This document shows positions 1 to 7,431 of a stretch of 64,000 nucleotides of DNA, piece after piece. The notes beneath the pieces were generated by a model, which was given only the letters and a program-made list of their open reading frames with translations, was not told the DNA's origin and searched no databases. Source of the stretch: Desulfofundulus salinus (GTDB lineage Bacteria; Bacillota; Desulfotomaculia; Desulfotomaculales; Desulfovirgulaceae); the NCBI RefSeq assembly GCF_003627965.1, contig NZ_RBWE01000001.1:2776463-2840462 (forward strand), read 5' to 3'. The position numbers and the translations under genes were made by a program. Within the stretch, counting starts at the first letter, position 1; every line of letters starts with the position of its first letter.

Positions 1-378
1 GGTAGTCAAGCATAGATCCAGGTAGTCATCGTCACCATCTATATGCAGCACCGAACCCGGAACATCAAAACTGCCTAAATTGGAAACCACGTCGTTGCTC
101 CGGACTAAACGCTGCCGGTCCTGTTCCCGGCGCTTAAAAATGCGTTTCATATGTTCGTGATTTTTGGTCATAAACGAATGCCAGAAGGCAGCAACCTCGG
201 CCGGTTCAAACTTGCGCAGGTCCTCCACCGGGGCAGTGGCACAAAGGCGCTTATCCAGCCCCTTTAAACGGGCACTTTTTTTACCATCTTCTTTTACAGT
301 TAACTCCACTACTTTAAAAAAGATATCGCACCCGTATGAAATCCGCCCCACTATGTCCCCGACCTTGATTCCTTCCAC
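1..378 (-). CDS. yabG: Sporulation-specific protease YabG (N-terminal part)
   Basis: YabG is a cysteine-type protease that processes spore coat proteins late in sporulation. I translated the minus strand and read an N-terminus with the family's opening pattern (VGDIV, then SYGCDIFFKV) and, about 105 residues in, GSVLHIDGDDDYL, which matches the conserved HLDGD block of Bacillus YabG. The start is taken as GTG because a GAGGAGG ribosome site lies 8 bases upstream. The gene is cut by the window edge, so the catalytic half is not visible. It sits near rsmA and rpfB, as in Bacillus. This is direct evidence that the host forms endospores. Confidence 0.85.
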   Translation of the reverse strand, partial: MEGIKVGDIVGRISYGCDIFFKVVELTVKEDGKKSARLKGLDKRLCATAPVEDLRKFEPAEVAAFWHSFMTKNHEHMKRIFKRREQDRQRLVRSNDVVSNLGSFDVPGSVLHIDGDDDYLDLCLTT

Positions 379-505
379 GGCGGCTTCCTCCTCACTTTTT
401 CCCCATTTTATGCTGGAACCTCTGGAAAAGGTGAGGACATTTGGTAACGAGCACCAGTATGGTTACATAAATTAAATATCAGTCGGCTTGAGAAAGGAGA
501 TTTAA

Positions 506-1303
506 ATGCTGGTAGCTGTGGTTCCGGTGAAAAACGAAGCCCCATCTTTGGAAAAGGTTTTAAAGAGCCTGCTGGCCGTACCGGTGGACCTGGTGATCCC
601 GGTACTCAACGGATGTAATGACTGCTCGGAACAAATTGTCCGGGATTATCCCTCCCGGCTGGTAAAACCGCTGGTTTTTGCCGATGCCCTGGGCATTGAC
701 ATACCCCGGGCGGTGGGAGCAATCCAGGCCCAAAAGCTGGGCGCCCAGGCCGTCCTCTTTGTAGACGGGGATATGGACGGGGACATCGTGAACGTGTTAC
801 GGGAACTGGTCATGGCGGTAACCACAAAAGGAGTAGACCTGGCCTTAACCAACTGTTACCCCGCCGGAGAACTGGGCCGGCTTTCCGACCTGGCCAGCTA
901 CCTGCTGGAAATACGCCTGGCCTTAAACCGGGAACTGGGCCTGGCCCAATTAATAGGGCCGGCCTCCCCCTCCCATGGCCCCCATGCCGTCTCCCGCAAG
1001 TTCCTTAGCCAGATACCCTTACGGGAGCTGGCCGTACCTCCGGTAGCTCTGGCTCTGGCCGCCCCAAAAGGCCTGAAAATCGGGGTGGAGGCCACCATTG
1101 CCCACCGGCACCTGGGTTCCCCTTTCCGCAGCCCCGTGCATGCCCGGCGCATTGCCGAAACCATCATCGGCGATTGCCTGGAGGCTATAAATTTGGCCCG
1201 CGGCCTGCCCCGGGAACGCAGCCTCAACGGTGTCACCTACCTGGGCTATCATACTGAGAGAAGGTTTGATTTACTGGAGGCTTTCAGTTTGCCGGAAGGT
1301 TGA
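506..1303 (+). CDS. Family 2-like glycosyltransferase
   Basis: A 265-residue GT-A fold protein. It opens with a hydrophobic strand followed by VKNEAPSLEKVL, typical of family 2 nucleotide-sugar transferases, and has an acidic FVDGDMDGD near residue 90 that can serve as the DXD metal and sugar-nucleotide site. There is no membrane segment, so a cytoplasmic or peripheral enzyme is likely. AAAGGAGA lies just upstream of the ATG. It is divergent from yabG and alone on its strand, and a strong hairpin follows it. The acceptor and product are not known. Confidence 0.75.
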   Translation: MLVAVVPVKNEAPSLEKVLKSLLAVPVDLVIPVLNGCNDCSEQIVRDYPSRLVKPLVFADALGIDIPRAVGAIQAQKLGAQAVLFVDGDMDGDIVNVLRELVMAVTTKGVDLALTNCYPAGELGRLSDLASYLLEIRLALNRELGLAQLIGPASPSHGPHAVSRKFLSQIPLRELAVPPVALALAAPKGLKIGVEATIAHRHLGSPFRSPVHARRIAETIIGDCLEAINLARGLPRERSLNGVTYLGYHTERRFDLLEAFSLPEG

Positions 1304-1308
1304 CACAA

Positions 1309-1440
1309 CGTGAGTGCCGGGCGCGGAGCAGGTGAGCGTGGACCCAGCACTCACTGACATACTAGCTCTACATAAAAGCAGAAGTGTCAATTAAACCTGA
1401 AATATCAGGAGCAGAGTCATATTTGGGTGAGTGCTGGGCG
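1309..1440. repeat. Intergenic GTGAGTGC repeat cluster
   Basis: A 12-base unit close to GTGAGTGCYGGG occurs three times: twice in direct orientation (near 1310 and 1428) and once inverted (near 1344). The first and inverted copies form an 11/12-matched stem with a loop of about 20 bases. No reading frame uses the region. It may be a small repeat element or part of the 3' untranslated region of the glycosyltransferase gene. Confidence 0.5.
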
Positions 1441-1468
1441 GCACCATAGCGGGTTCAATGAACATTTA

Positions 1469-1521
1469 CTAAAAATGAGGCCTTCCGGGCGACAACCGCC
1501 CCGGAAGGCCACCATTTTTAG
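1469..1521. terminator. Bidirectional terminator between convergent genes
   Basis: A long GC-rich stem (GGCCTTCCGGG pairing with CCCGGAAGGCC) is flanked by A5 on the left and T5 on the right, so it can work in both directions. It separates the plus-strand glycosyltransferase gene from the minus-strand rubredoxin gene. Confidence 0.8.
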
Positions 1522-1524
1522 TAT

Positions 1525-1680
1525 TTACGCCTCTTTTTCAAACATATCCTTGCCGACGCCGCACAGGGGGCAAGCCCAGTCATCGGGCAGTTGCTCAAAG
1601 GGTGTGCCCGGGGGGATGCCTTCAGCTCCTTCCGCGGGGTCGTATACATAACCACATGCCGTGCAAACCCACCTGTCCAT
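1525..1680 (-). CDS. Rubredoxin
   Basis: A 51-residue one-iron electron carrier. The two knuckles CTACG (residues 6-10) and CPLCG (37-41) supply the four cysteines of the Fe(SCys)4 centre, and the YVYDPAEG and PDDWACP blocks are those of classical rubredoxins. The start is an ATG preceded by GAGGTGAGAAC. The frame stays open upstream, but that extension reads through a separate remnant and has no family resemblance. It is the last gene of the rubrerythrin operon and probably donates electrons for peroxide or oxygen reduction. Confidence 0.95.
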   Translation of the reverse strand: MDRWVCTACGYVYDPAEGAEGIPPGTPFEQLPDDWACPLCGVGKDMFEKEA

Positions 1681-1741
1681 GTTCTCACCTCGTAAGATTT
1701 TTAACTGCCGACCCGCAACCTCCTCCGGGGCAGGCAGGGGT

Positions 1742-1900
1742 TCAAGCAAGATCCTTTTTTTGCCCGGCCAGCCGCCGGATGTGTTTTTGCTCTTCATGGA
1801 TTAACTTATCCACGGCGGAACGTTCCTGCTCCGGCACCAGCTGGCGTAACTCGTAGAAGAAAAGTAGCGAATCTTTTTCAAAGCCAAATCCCTCTTTTTT
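1742..1900 (-). pseudogene. Ferritin-like (rubrerythrin-type) C-terminal remnant
   Basis: About 52 codons are open between two in-frame stops. They read like the last helix pair of a ferritin-family protein: GFEKDSLLFFYEL, then [16 protein letters not shown], with the Glu-x-x-His iron-ligand pattern. The N-terminal helices are absent, no start codon is evident, and only 5 bases separate it from the rubrerythrin stop. It is probably what remains of a second ferritin-like gene deleted between rubrerythrin and rubredoxin. Confidence 0.65.
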
Positions 1901-1905
1901 TCAAT

Positions 1906-2442
1906 TTAATAATTCTCACAAAGCAGCTCGAAAAAGGCCTGGGGATGATTACATACCGGGCATACTTTCGGCGCCTCGGCACCCTCATGGATGTGCCCGC
2001 AGTTGCGGCACTTCCAGCGTACCGACCCTTCTTTCTTGAACACTTTTCCTTCCCTCAAATTCTGCAACAGGGCCCGGAAACGCCTTTCATGCTCCTCTTC
2101 CACCCGGGCCACGCCTTCAAAAAAGGCCGCAATCTCGGTAAAGCCCTCTTCTCTGGCCACGGCGGCAAATTCTTTGTACATGGTGGTCCATTCATAGTTC
2201 TCCCCTTGAGCGGCAGCCTCCAGGTTGGCCGCCGTATCGCCAATGCCTCCCAGGAATTTCAGGATGCGCTTGGCGTGTTCCTTTTCATTATCGGCCGTTT
2301 CCTGAAAAATGGCAGCGATCTGCTCGTAGCCGGCCTTTTTGGCCTCGGAAGCAAAATATGTATACTTGTTACGGGCCTGGGATTCCCCCGCAAAAGCAGT
2401 CCATAAATTTTTTTCCGTACGGGTACCGGCAAGCGGTTTCAT
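1906..2442 (-). CDS. rbr: Rubrerythrin
   Basis: Peroxide-scavenging diiron protein of anaerobes, which reduces H2O2 to water with electrons from rubredoxin. The 178 residues comprise an N-terminal four-helix ferritin-like domain with diiron ligand patterns (ESQARNKY near residue 20, [10 protein letters not shown] near 50, EEEHERRF near 117) and a C-terminal rubredoxin-like domain with CRNCG and CPVC knuckles. Length and order are standard for rubrerythrin. GGGGAGGA upstream serves the ATG. It is the second intact gene of a stress operon led by a rubredoxin-like gene whose promoter overlaps a PerR-like box. Confidence 0.95.
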   Translation of the reverse strand: MKPLAGTRTEKNLWTAFAGESQARNKYTYFASEAKKAGYEQIAAIFQETADNEKEHAKRILKFLGGIGDTAANLEAAAQGENYEWTTMYKEFAAVAREEGFTEIAAFFEGVARVEEEHERRFRALLQNLREGKVFKKEGSVRWKCRNCGHIHEGAEAPKVCPVCNHPQAFFELLCENY

Positions 2443-2513
2443 GCAATCATCATCCTCCCCTGTTTATTTTTTAAATTAATTAAACTAATTAATAACTCAA
2501 TGAGATTTAAATT

Positions 2514-2846
2514 TTAACCCCATTTGCCCTTGGAAATGTGGGTCTGGATTTCGGCCCTGGCCATCTGGGCCAAAATTTGGGCCTGCTTCTTGGCCGCCTG
2601 GAACATGGTGAGGCAGCCGGGATCCAGATTATCCTTGATGCCTTCATCAGCCAGGGCTTCCACCTTTTGCATGAGGGCAATCAGTTTGGCGTGGAGATTG
2701 TTGCTGTAGCGGGAACGATCGATGAGCCTGGCTTCTTCATCAGTCAATTGGGTGAACTTTTCCCGCGGGGCACCACATTTCGGACATTTTTCCGGGGGTT
2801 GATCCCCGTCATGGATGTAACCACAAACACCACAACGCCATTTCAT
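2514..2846 (-). CDS. Rubredoxin-like domain protein
   Basis: A 110-residue protein. The N-terminal iron-binding domain has CGVCGYIHDG and CPKCGAP knuckles, the short rubrerythrin-style rubredoxin. It is followed by a helical region with a single cysteine (PGCLTMF). I chose the ATG preceded by AAGGAGG; a TTG 24 bases upstream would place that ribosome site inside the gene. It is the first gene of the operon, so it is probably an electron carrier for rubrerythrin or a related oxidoreductase. The helical C-terminus does not match a family I can name. Confidence 0.8.
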   Translation of the reverse strand: MKWRCGVCGYIHDGDQPPEKCPKCGAPREKFTQLTDEEARLIDRSRYSNNLHAKLIALMQKVEALADEGIKDNLDPGCLTMFQAAKKQAQILAQMARAEIQTHISKGKWG

Positions 2847-2907
2847 TGTTTTTTCGGCCTCCTTCGACAATTATTTTGAAAAACCCTGCTGATAATGCCT
2901 TGTCTAT

Positions 2908-2936
2908 ATTATAGTAATAATTATCCTTACCATCAA
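2908..2936 (-). promoter_or_regulatory. SigA-type promoter with overlapping PerR-like box
   Basis: On the minus strand TTGATG is followed after 17 bases by a perfect TATAAT. A 15-base AT-rich near-palindrome at 2909-2923 agrees at about 11 of 14 defined positions with the Bacillus PerR box (TTATAATNATTATAA) and lies across the spacer and -10 element, where a repressor would block transcription. It drives the rubredoxin-like/rubrerythrin/rubredoxin operon, a typical PerR target. Confidence 0.65.
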
Positions 2937-3014
2937 GGGTTAATTTTCCATTTTTGCTTAAAAATTTTTAATAAATTTGTCGAAAAAATGGACTAGTCCA
3001 ACCGGAAGAGCAAC

Positions 3015-3485
3015 CTATTTCGTATGCTTGTCGGCCACGCTGGAAGCACCATAGGCTTCGGGCTTAATCCTGGCCTGGAAGCCGCTGCCCGTGACCATAC
3101 CCACCACTTCCCGGATCAGATCTCTGGTTTCGCCATGGGTACCCACATCGATGTGGATTTCTACCTGCAAATCGTCCAGGCCGCACTCGGCAAAATGCCT
3201 GGCAATTAAGCCGCCCAATTCCAGGCTCAGGGCGGTTTCATAAAAGATTTTCTGCCTTAAGCTTTTAATTTTGCGCTGGATCTTTTTGCGGTAGTAATAG
3301 CGGGCGCCCTTGCCCAACCGGTGGACAATAACAGCCGTGATGAAACAGGTTTCCTGTTTCACCTGGGAATCGGAACCAATAATAATCTTGTAAGCCGAAC
3401 TGGGCAGGCCGGTAATATAACCCATGATATCGGCCATCATTTGTTCAAAGGTTAACCTTCCTTTAGTAGGACTGGTAAAGTACAT
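3015..3485 (-). CDS. YkuK-family RNase H-like protein (DUF458)
   Basis: A 156-residue protein of the YkuK/DUF458 family, which has an RNase H-like fold. Family marks are GSDSQVKQET near residue 37, the basic ARYYYRKK segment near 60 and EIHIDVGTHGETRDLI near 110, which carries likely acidic metal ligands. The start ATG follows GGGGAGGT. Biochemical function is not established for the family. It lies 25 bases downstream of rsmA on the same strand and may be co-transcribed with it. Confidence 0.8.
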   Translation of the reverse strand: MYFTSPTKGRLTFEQMMADIMGYITGLPSSAYKIIIGSDSQVKQETCFITAVIVHRLGKGARYYYRKKIQRKIKSLRQKIFYETALSLELGGLIARHFAECGLDDLQVEIHIDVGTHGETRDLIREVVGMVTGSGFQARIKPEAYGASSVADKHTK

Positions 3486-3510
3486 GGCTACCTCCCCATA
3501 GCCTCTTAAT

Positions 3511-4389
3511 TCAGCATTCCATCAGGCGTTGCCGGCAGGCCCGGGCCAGGGCGGCAAATTCTGCCAGCCCCAGGGTCTCGCCCCGGCAACGGGGATCAAT
3601 GCCGGCCCGCTTTAAGACTTCCTCCCAGATCGCCCGGGTCCAGCCGGGAAAAATTTTGGCCCCCGCCAGGGCGTTGGCCAGCGTTTTGCGTCGCTGGCCA
3701 AAGGCCCCGCGCACCAGGGTGAAAAAAAGATCCTCATCATCAACCGCCACTTCCGGTTCCTGCCGTTTGGCCAGCCGGACCACCGCCGAATCCACTTCGG
3801 GCTGGGGAAAAAAAACCGTCCGGGGAACACGAAAGAGAATCTCCGGGCGGCAGTAATATTGCACCGTAACAGTAAACGCCCCATAGTCCTTGCTTCCGGG
3901 CCTGGCCACAAGCCTGTCGGCAACCTCCAGCTGGATCATGAGCACCATTTCGGTAACACCGGATTGCCCCCGTAAAAGGTGCATGATCAGGGGGGTGGTG
4001 ATGTAATAGGGGAGATTGGCCACCACTTTGTAGGTTGTTGCTCCCGTGGCCCTGGCCACCAGCTGGTCGAAATCCACTTCCAGGGCGTCTTTGGACACCA
4101 CGGTGACATTTTGCAGACCGCCCAAAACCTCTTCCAGCACGGGTAACAGCCTTTTGTCCAGTTCCACGGCTACCACATGGGCGCAGGTGCCGGCCAGGGC
4201 CGCCGTAAGGGTACCGGCCCCCGGGCCTATTTCTACTACCACATCCCCGGGCGCAACACGGCTGGCCGTCACGATTTTACGCACGATATTACCATCCATT
4301 AAAAAGTTTTGTCCCAGCGACTTGCGCAAACGAATGTTGTGCTTTTCTAAAATGGCCCTTATCCGGCCGAAAGAAACCTGCTCGGACAC
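3511..4389 (-). CDS. rsmA: 16S rRNA A1518/A1519 dimethyltransferase RsmA (KsgA)
   Basis: Dimethylates two adjacent adenosines in the 3' hairpin of 16S rRNA during small-subunit assembly, using S-adenosylmethionine. The 292 residues show the family start (LGQNFLMDGNIVRKIV near 25), SAM motif I (EIGPGAGTLT near 53) and the N6-adenine motif IV NLPYYITTPL near 125. Length is normal. It follows rpfB on the same strand with a terminator between them, matching the Bacillus rpfB-rnmV-rsmA neighbourhood, though rnmV is missing here. Confidence 0.96.
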   Translation of the reverse strand: MSEQVSFGRIRAILEKHNIRLRKSLGQNFLMDGNIVRKIVTASRVAPGDVVVEIGPGAGTLTAALAGTCAHVVAVELDKRLLPVLEEVLGGLQNVTVVSKDALEVDFDQLVARATGATTYKVVANLPYYITTPLIMHLLRGQSGVTEMVLMIQLEVADRLVARPGSKDYGAFTVTVQYYCRPEILFRVPRTVFFPQPEVDSAVVRLAKRQEPEVAVDDEDLFFTLVRGAFGQRRKTLANALAGAKIFPGWTRAIWEEVLKRAGIDPRCRGETLGLAEFAALARACRQRLMEC

Positions 4390-4458
4390 TCCCGAACCCT
4401 CACTCGCCAGTTATTAACATACTCATATTATACCCTATTTGTTTTCCCTAATAAATTT

Positions 4459-4485
4459 AAAAAAGGGGCGTTTACCCCTTTTTTA
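4459..4485 (-). terminator. Terminator downstream of rpfB
   Basis: The symmetrical hairpin AAAAAAGGGG / CCCCTTTTTT with a 6-base loop ends in T6 on either strand. It follows the rpfB stop in the direction of transcription and separates it from rsmA. Confidence 0.75.
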
Positions 4486-4546
4486 ACCAGGTTTTAATAC
4501 TGTTAACAAATTTGAACCGTGCAGTTTACCTGCTTGCAACAATATC

Positions 4547-5566
4547 TTAATCCAAAACATAAACGTTCACCCGGCGGACACCCCAGCGCCTGGCCTCGGC
4601 TGCACTTTCCATGAACAGATCAACCCGGTTCCCTCGAATGCTGGAACCCACATCCAGAGCCGTGGCATAACCATAACCCTCTACATAAAGGCGGGTACCC
4701 AGGGGAATCACCCGGGGATCCACTGCCGCTACGCCAACACGCGGGGGTACTCCGGAGGCAGTATTGTTACCCGTATAAGTATAGGCATTAGCCACCATAT
4801 CAATTACCCGGCTGAACCGGATGTCCCGGCCGCCCCGGGAAACCTGCTGCAGCGTACCCACCCGGACAACCCGGTCCACGGGCGGGGTAACCACCTGGCT
4901 GGCTTCCATGACCCGTTTAACTTCCTGCCCGTCATGATAGACCAGCACCCAGCGCTGCTTTTCCTTTCCCTGCCGGCCGGCCTGGACCACCTTTACCTGC
5001 CCGCGCATCAGGTTGGGGTCTGGTTCCCGACGGGTCGAATAGGGCAAAGGCACCATTATCTCCCTGGCCACCTGGCGCACCCTGATCACGCGAATGGCCA
5101 TTCCGGGACGAATTTCTTCTTCGGGACCGGGCGTAACTATGTCTTCCTTACCCGGCACAATATCTGCTTCTTGAAGTGCTTCCCGGACAGTGGATGCTGC
5201 AGTGAGCAGCTTTAACGTTTTCCCGCCAGCAGTTACCGTAACCGGCACTGCCCGTTTAACTACCACCCGCATTCCTTCGGCAACCGGCGTCGCAAGATCG
5301 GGTTCCACCCGGTCCCGGGGACCTAACTGGATATCCTGTGTTTCCAAAAGATCCCCCACTGTGTTGACCCGGGTTTCTAAAGTAATTTCCCGTCCATCCA
5401 CCACCAGGGTAATATTTTTTTTCGCCCAGGCATACCCGGCAAAGACCAGGCTACCCACTACGACTACGAGAAACAGACACAGGGACAGCAAAGTTAGGCG
5501 GAAATTACGGGGATGGATACCACCACGAAAGGGATTTCGCGGGCGACCGAGGGTAGACCATTCCAC
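4547..5566 (-). CDS. RpfB/YabE-type cell-wall protein with G5 and 3D domains
   Basis: An exported or membrane-anchored protein expected to act on peptidoglycan. After a basic N-terminus there is one hydrophobic segment (near residues 25-45). Two DUF348-type repeats follow (NITLVVDGREITLETR and VPVTVTAGGKTLKLLT), then a G5-like region, and finally a C-terminal 3D domain with the MltA-like fold (ANAYTYTG near 255, DPRVIPLGTRLYVEGYG, ALDVGSSIRGNRVDLFM). The two aspartates there correspond to the three-aspartate motif. The GTG start has AAAGGAGG six bases upstream; a more distal ATG would put that site within the gene. In Bacillus this gene precedes rsmA, as here. Confidence 0.85.
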   Translation of the reverse strand: MEWSTLGRPRNPFRGGIHPRNFRLTLLSLCLFLVVVVGSLVFAGYAWAKKNITLVVDGREITLETRVNTVGDLLETQDIQLGPRDRVEPDLATPVAEGMRVVVKRAVPVTVTAGGKTLKLLTAASTVREALQEADIVPGKEDIVTPGPEEEIRPGMAIRVIRVRQVAREIMVPLPYSTRREPDPNLMRGQVKVVQAGRQGKEKQRWVLVYHDGQEVKRVMEASQVVTPPVDRVVRVGTLQQVSRGGRDIRFSRVIDMVANAYTYTGNNTASGVPPRVGVAAVDPRVIPLGTRLYVEGYGYATALDVGSSIRGNRVDLFMESAAEARRWGVRRVNVYVLD

Positions 5567-5802
5567 ATTATCCCTCCTTTTACATTTGCTGTTTCCCACC
5601 TGGCTGAATTACTGGGTATTATTCGCGGTGCAAGAATCAATTTCCTGCCGCTAAAAAGAAAATGTTATGTCGACAAACAGCATCAAGTTGTTGGCATATC
5701 TTAAACTTTTAAGAGGTTGCCGGCAGAACCTTTTGCTTTATCCTATGCAGGAAGGTTGCAAAATGAACCGGAGCTTCCCTTGTTCCCTTTATTGTTCTAA
5801 AT

Positions 5803-5828
5803 GAAAAAAGTCCCGTTTTTACGGGACG
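5803..5828 (-). terminator. Terminator after the small-paralogue/methyltransferase module
   Basis: GTCCCGT pairs with ACGGGAC around a 4-base loop, and the minus strand then runs into T6. It lies 39 bases beyond the stop of the last small-paralogue gene and ends the 5.9-12.5 kb transcription unit. Confidence 0.8.
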
Positions 5829-5866
5829 ACGTGGTAACCGGGCACTACGTCTTCAGTTTCTTCACC

Positions 5867-6187
5867 CTAACCATGGGCGTCAATTTTAATGATCACGTCC
5901 CTGGGAACGGCTCCGCCCAGTTCCACCTGAATGGTTTTGATGATGGCGCAGGGCACCGGGCAGTCGGGATGCTTTAGCCTTTTGCTGGCCTTCTGGTATA
6001 TTACCGAATCGATCATTTTGCCGAAGACATTGCGGCTGCAGTCTACCTCAGCCAGGTCCTCGTTTAAACTGCGCAGGTCCTGGCAGGCGCTGATAATCTG
6101 CACCCTCACCTTCATCTTGCCTATTTTCGTGACTTTTATCACACTGGTAAACCCACAGGCGCCAGCCATAACTTTGGCTTTGGCCAT
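5867..6187 (-). CDS. Small conserved cysteine protein, paralogue 1 of a pair
   Basis: A 106-residue soluble protein clearly homologous to the product of the next gene upstream. Both share an N-terminal GxCGF, two central cysteines spaced by a SLNEDL-like helix, and HPxCPVPxxI followed by KTIQVELG. I do not assign a biochemical function; it may belong to a DUF family found near corrinoid methyltransferases. The four or more conserved cysteines and a histidine suggest metal, Fe-S or cofactor binding. It is last in the module containing QueG-like, MtaA-like, MtrH-like, activator and corrinoid proteins. Confidence 0.7.
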   Translation of the reverse strand: MAKAKVMAGACGFTSVIKVTKIGKMKVRVQIISACQDLRSLNEDLAEVDCSRNVFGKMIDSVIYQKASKRLKHPDCPVPCAIIKTIQVELGGAVPRDVIIKIDAHG

Positions 6188-6305
6188 GTCGCCTACCCCT
6201 CTTCCCGGAAAAAACCTAACTTTAGCTAATTAATTATAAAATAAATACCCTGGTATGGCAACGGGTGAGAGTCTGTTACTGGAGCAGACCGGCGCCTGGG
6301 CAGCG

Positions 6306-6620
6306 CTAACCGCTTACCTTGATCAGGCAGTCTCCGGGCAGGGCCAGCCCGGCGGCCACCTCGACGGCCTTCATAATGCCCGCAGGCACCGGGCAGGCCG
6401 GGTGGGGAATAAACGGCGAAGAAAGGCGGTAGATCTCCCCCTCATGCAGCTTGCCGAACAATTCCTTATACGCGTCGACCTTTTTCAATTGCTCCTGCAC
6501 CTTTTGCCAGTTGGGACATTCGCTTTCCACCTTCAGCTCCACCATACGCCTTTGTTCCGCTGTGGCCGAAACAATGGTATTAAAACCGCAGATACCGCCA
6601 AAGATTTCTACCTTCGCCAC
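6306..6620 (-). CDS. Small conserved cysteine protein, paralogue 2 of a pair
   Basis: A 104-residue protein homologous to its downstream neighbour: GICGFNT at the N-terminus, SECPNW in the middle, HPACPVPAGI near residue 75. The start is read as GTG, with GAGGGA upstream. The gene overlaps the end of the QueG-like gene by 13 bases, so translation is probably coupled. Function is unknown. Retention of two diverged copies side by side suggests a heterodimer or two related tasks. Confidence 0.7.
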   Translation of the reverse strand: MAKVEIFGGICGFNTIVSATAEQRRMVELKVESECPNWQKVQEQLKKVDAYKELFGKLHEGEIYRLSSPFIPHPACPVPAGIMKAVEVAAGLALPGDCLIKVSG

Positions 6621-7354
6621 CGGCCATCCCTCAATTCTTTCAACTGCGTTTTACCCCGTGGGCAGGCCAGAATACAGAGGCCGCAAATATCCTCCCCCAC
6701 CTGCTGCCGGTTTTTCTCCAGCTGACGTCGGCAGGCCTCCACATCGATATGGGGCACCAGCCCTTCATCCCGCACCCACTCCCGGTCAGTAATGGCTCCC
6801 GCAGGGCAGGCTTCAACACAGCGGCGGCATTTGCCGCAGCGGCCGGAAACATAGGGGGTAGCGCAGACCTCCAGAGGAGCGTTGGTCAGCACCGTAGCCC
6901 AGCTCAAGCGGGGGCCGTAGGTTTCGTTCACCAGAAGGCCGTTCTTACCGATCCAGCCCAGGCCGGCGCAGGTGGCCGCCGTCTTGTGGGGAAAGAGGGG
7001 GTACAGGCGGGCTACAAACCTGGTATCATGCCGGTGGGAATCGGGAGGTATGGCCAGGCATTTAAATCCATGGCTTTTTAACAGGTTAACCACCCGTTTT
7101 TGGAGTTGTTCCAGCATTAAATCTACCTGTTCATAACGGTTGGAATAAACAGGCCCCCGGGTCGTATGGATCAAGTTTCTCTCGGGAGAAGGATGCCGGA
7201 TGGCCAGGGAAATGGCTACCGGCAGGTGCCGTAGTTCCCCGGCCAGGCCCCGGCTCACATCGCCAAAACCCACCAGGGTTGCCCCCAGTTCCAGCAAGTA
7301 TCTTTTTATTTCAAAGGAAGTCAGGGAATGTTTTAGTGCCCTTTCCATGGCCAT
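6608..7354 (-). CDS. QueG-like double [4Fe-4S] cluster protein
   Basis: A 248-residue relative of epoxyqueuosine reductase (COG1600), a cobalamin and iron-sulfur enzyme. The AGLGWIGKNGLLV block near residue 138 matches QueG. The C-terminal third has two ferredoxin motifs, CGKCRRCVEACP and CGLCILACP with a preceding single cysteine. It lacks the C-terminal HEAT repeats of longer QueG proteins, and where QueG has its catalytic Asp (a TDSAP-like segment) this protein reads LFPHKTA. The ATG chosen has GGAGG 8 bases upstream. Its place among corrinoid genes suggests a redox role on a corrinoid protein rather than queuosine synthesis; that is inference. Confidence 0.75.
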   Translation of the reverse strand: MAMERALKHSLTSFEIKRYLLELGATLVGFGDVSRGLAGELRHLPVAISLAIRHPSPERNLIHTTRGPVYSNRYEQVDLMLEQLQKRVVNLLKSHGFKCLAIPPDSHRHDTRFVARLYPLFPHKTAATCAGLGWIGKNGLLVNETYGPRLSWATVLTNAPLEVCATPYVSGRCGKCRRCVEACPAGAITDREWVRDEGLVPHIDVEACRRQLEKNRQQVGEDICGLCILACPRGKTQLKELRDGRWRR

Positions 7355-7431
7355 CCTGAAAGCCTCCATTCATTCCAGGTGGGGCAAGGGAAACGCTGTG
7401 GTTTTCCCTCGCCCCGGTTTAAGGGTGTTTG

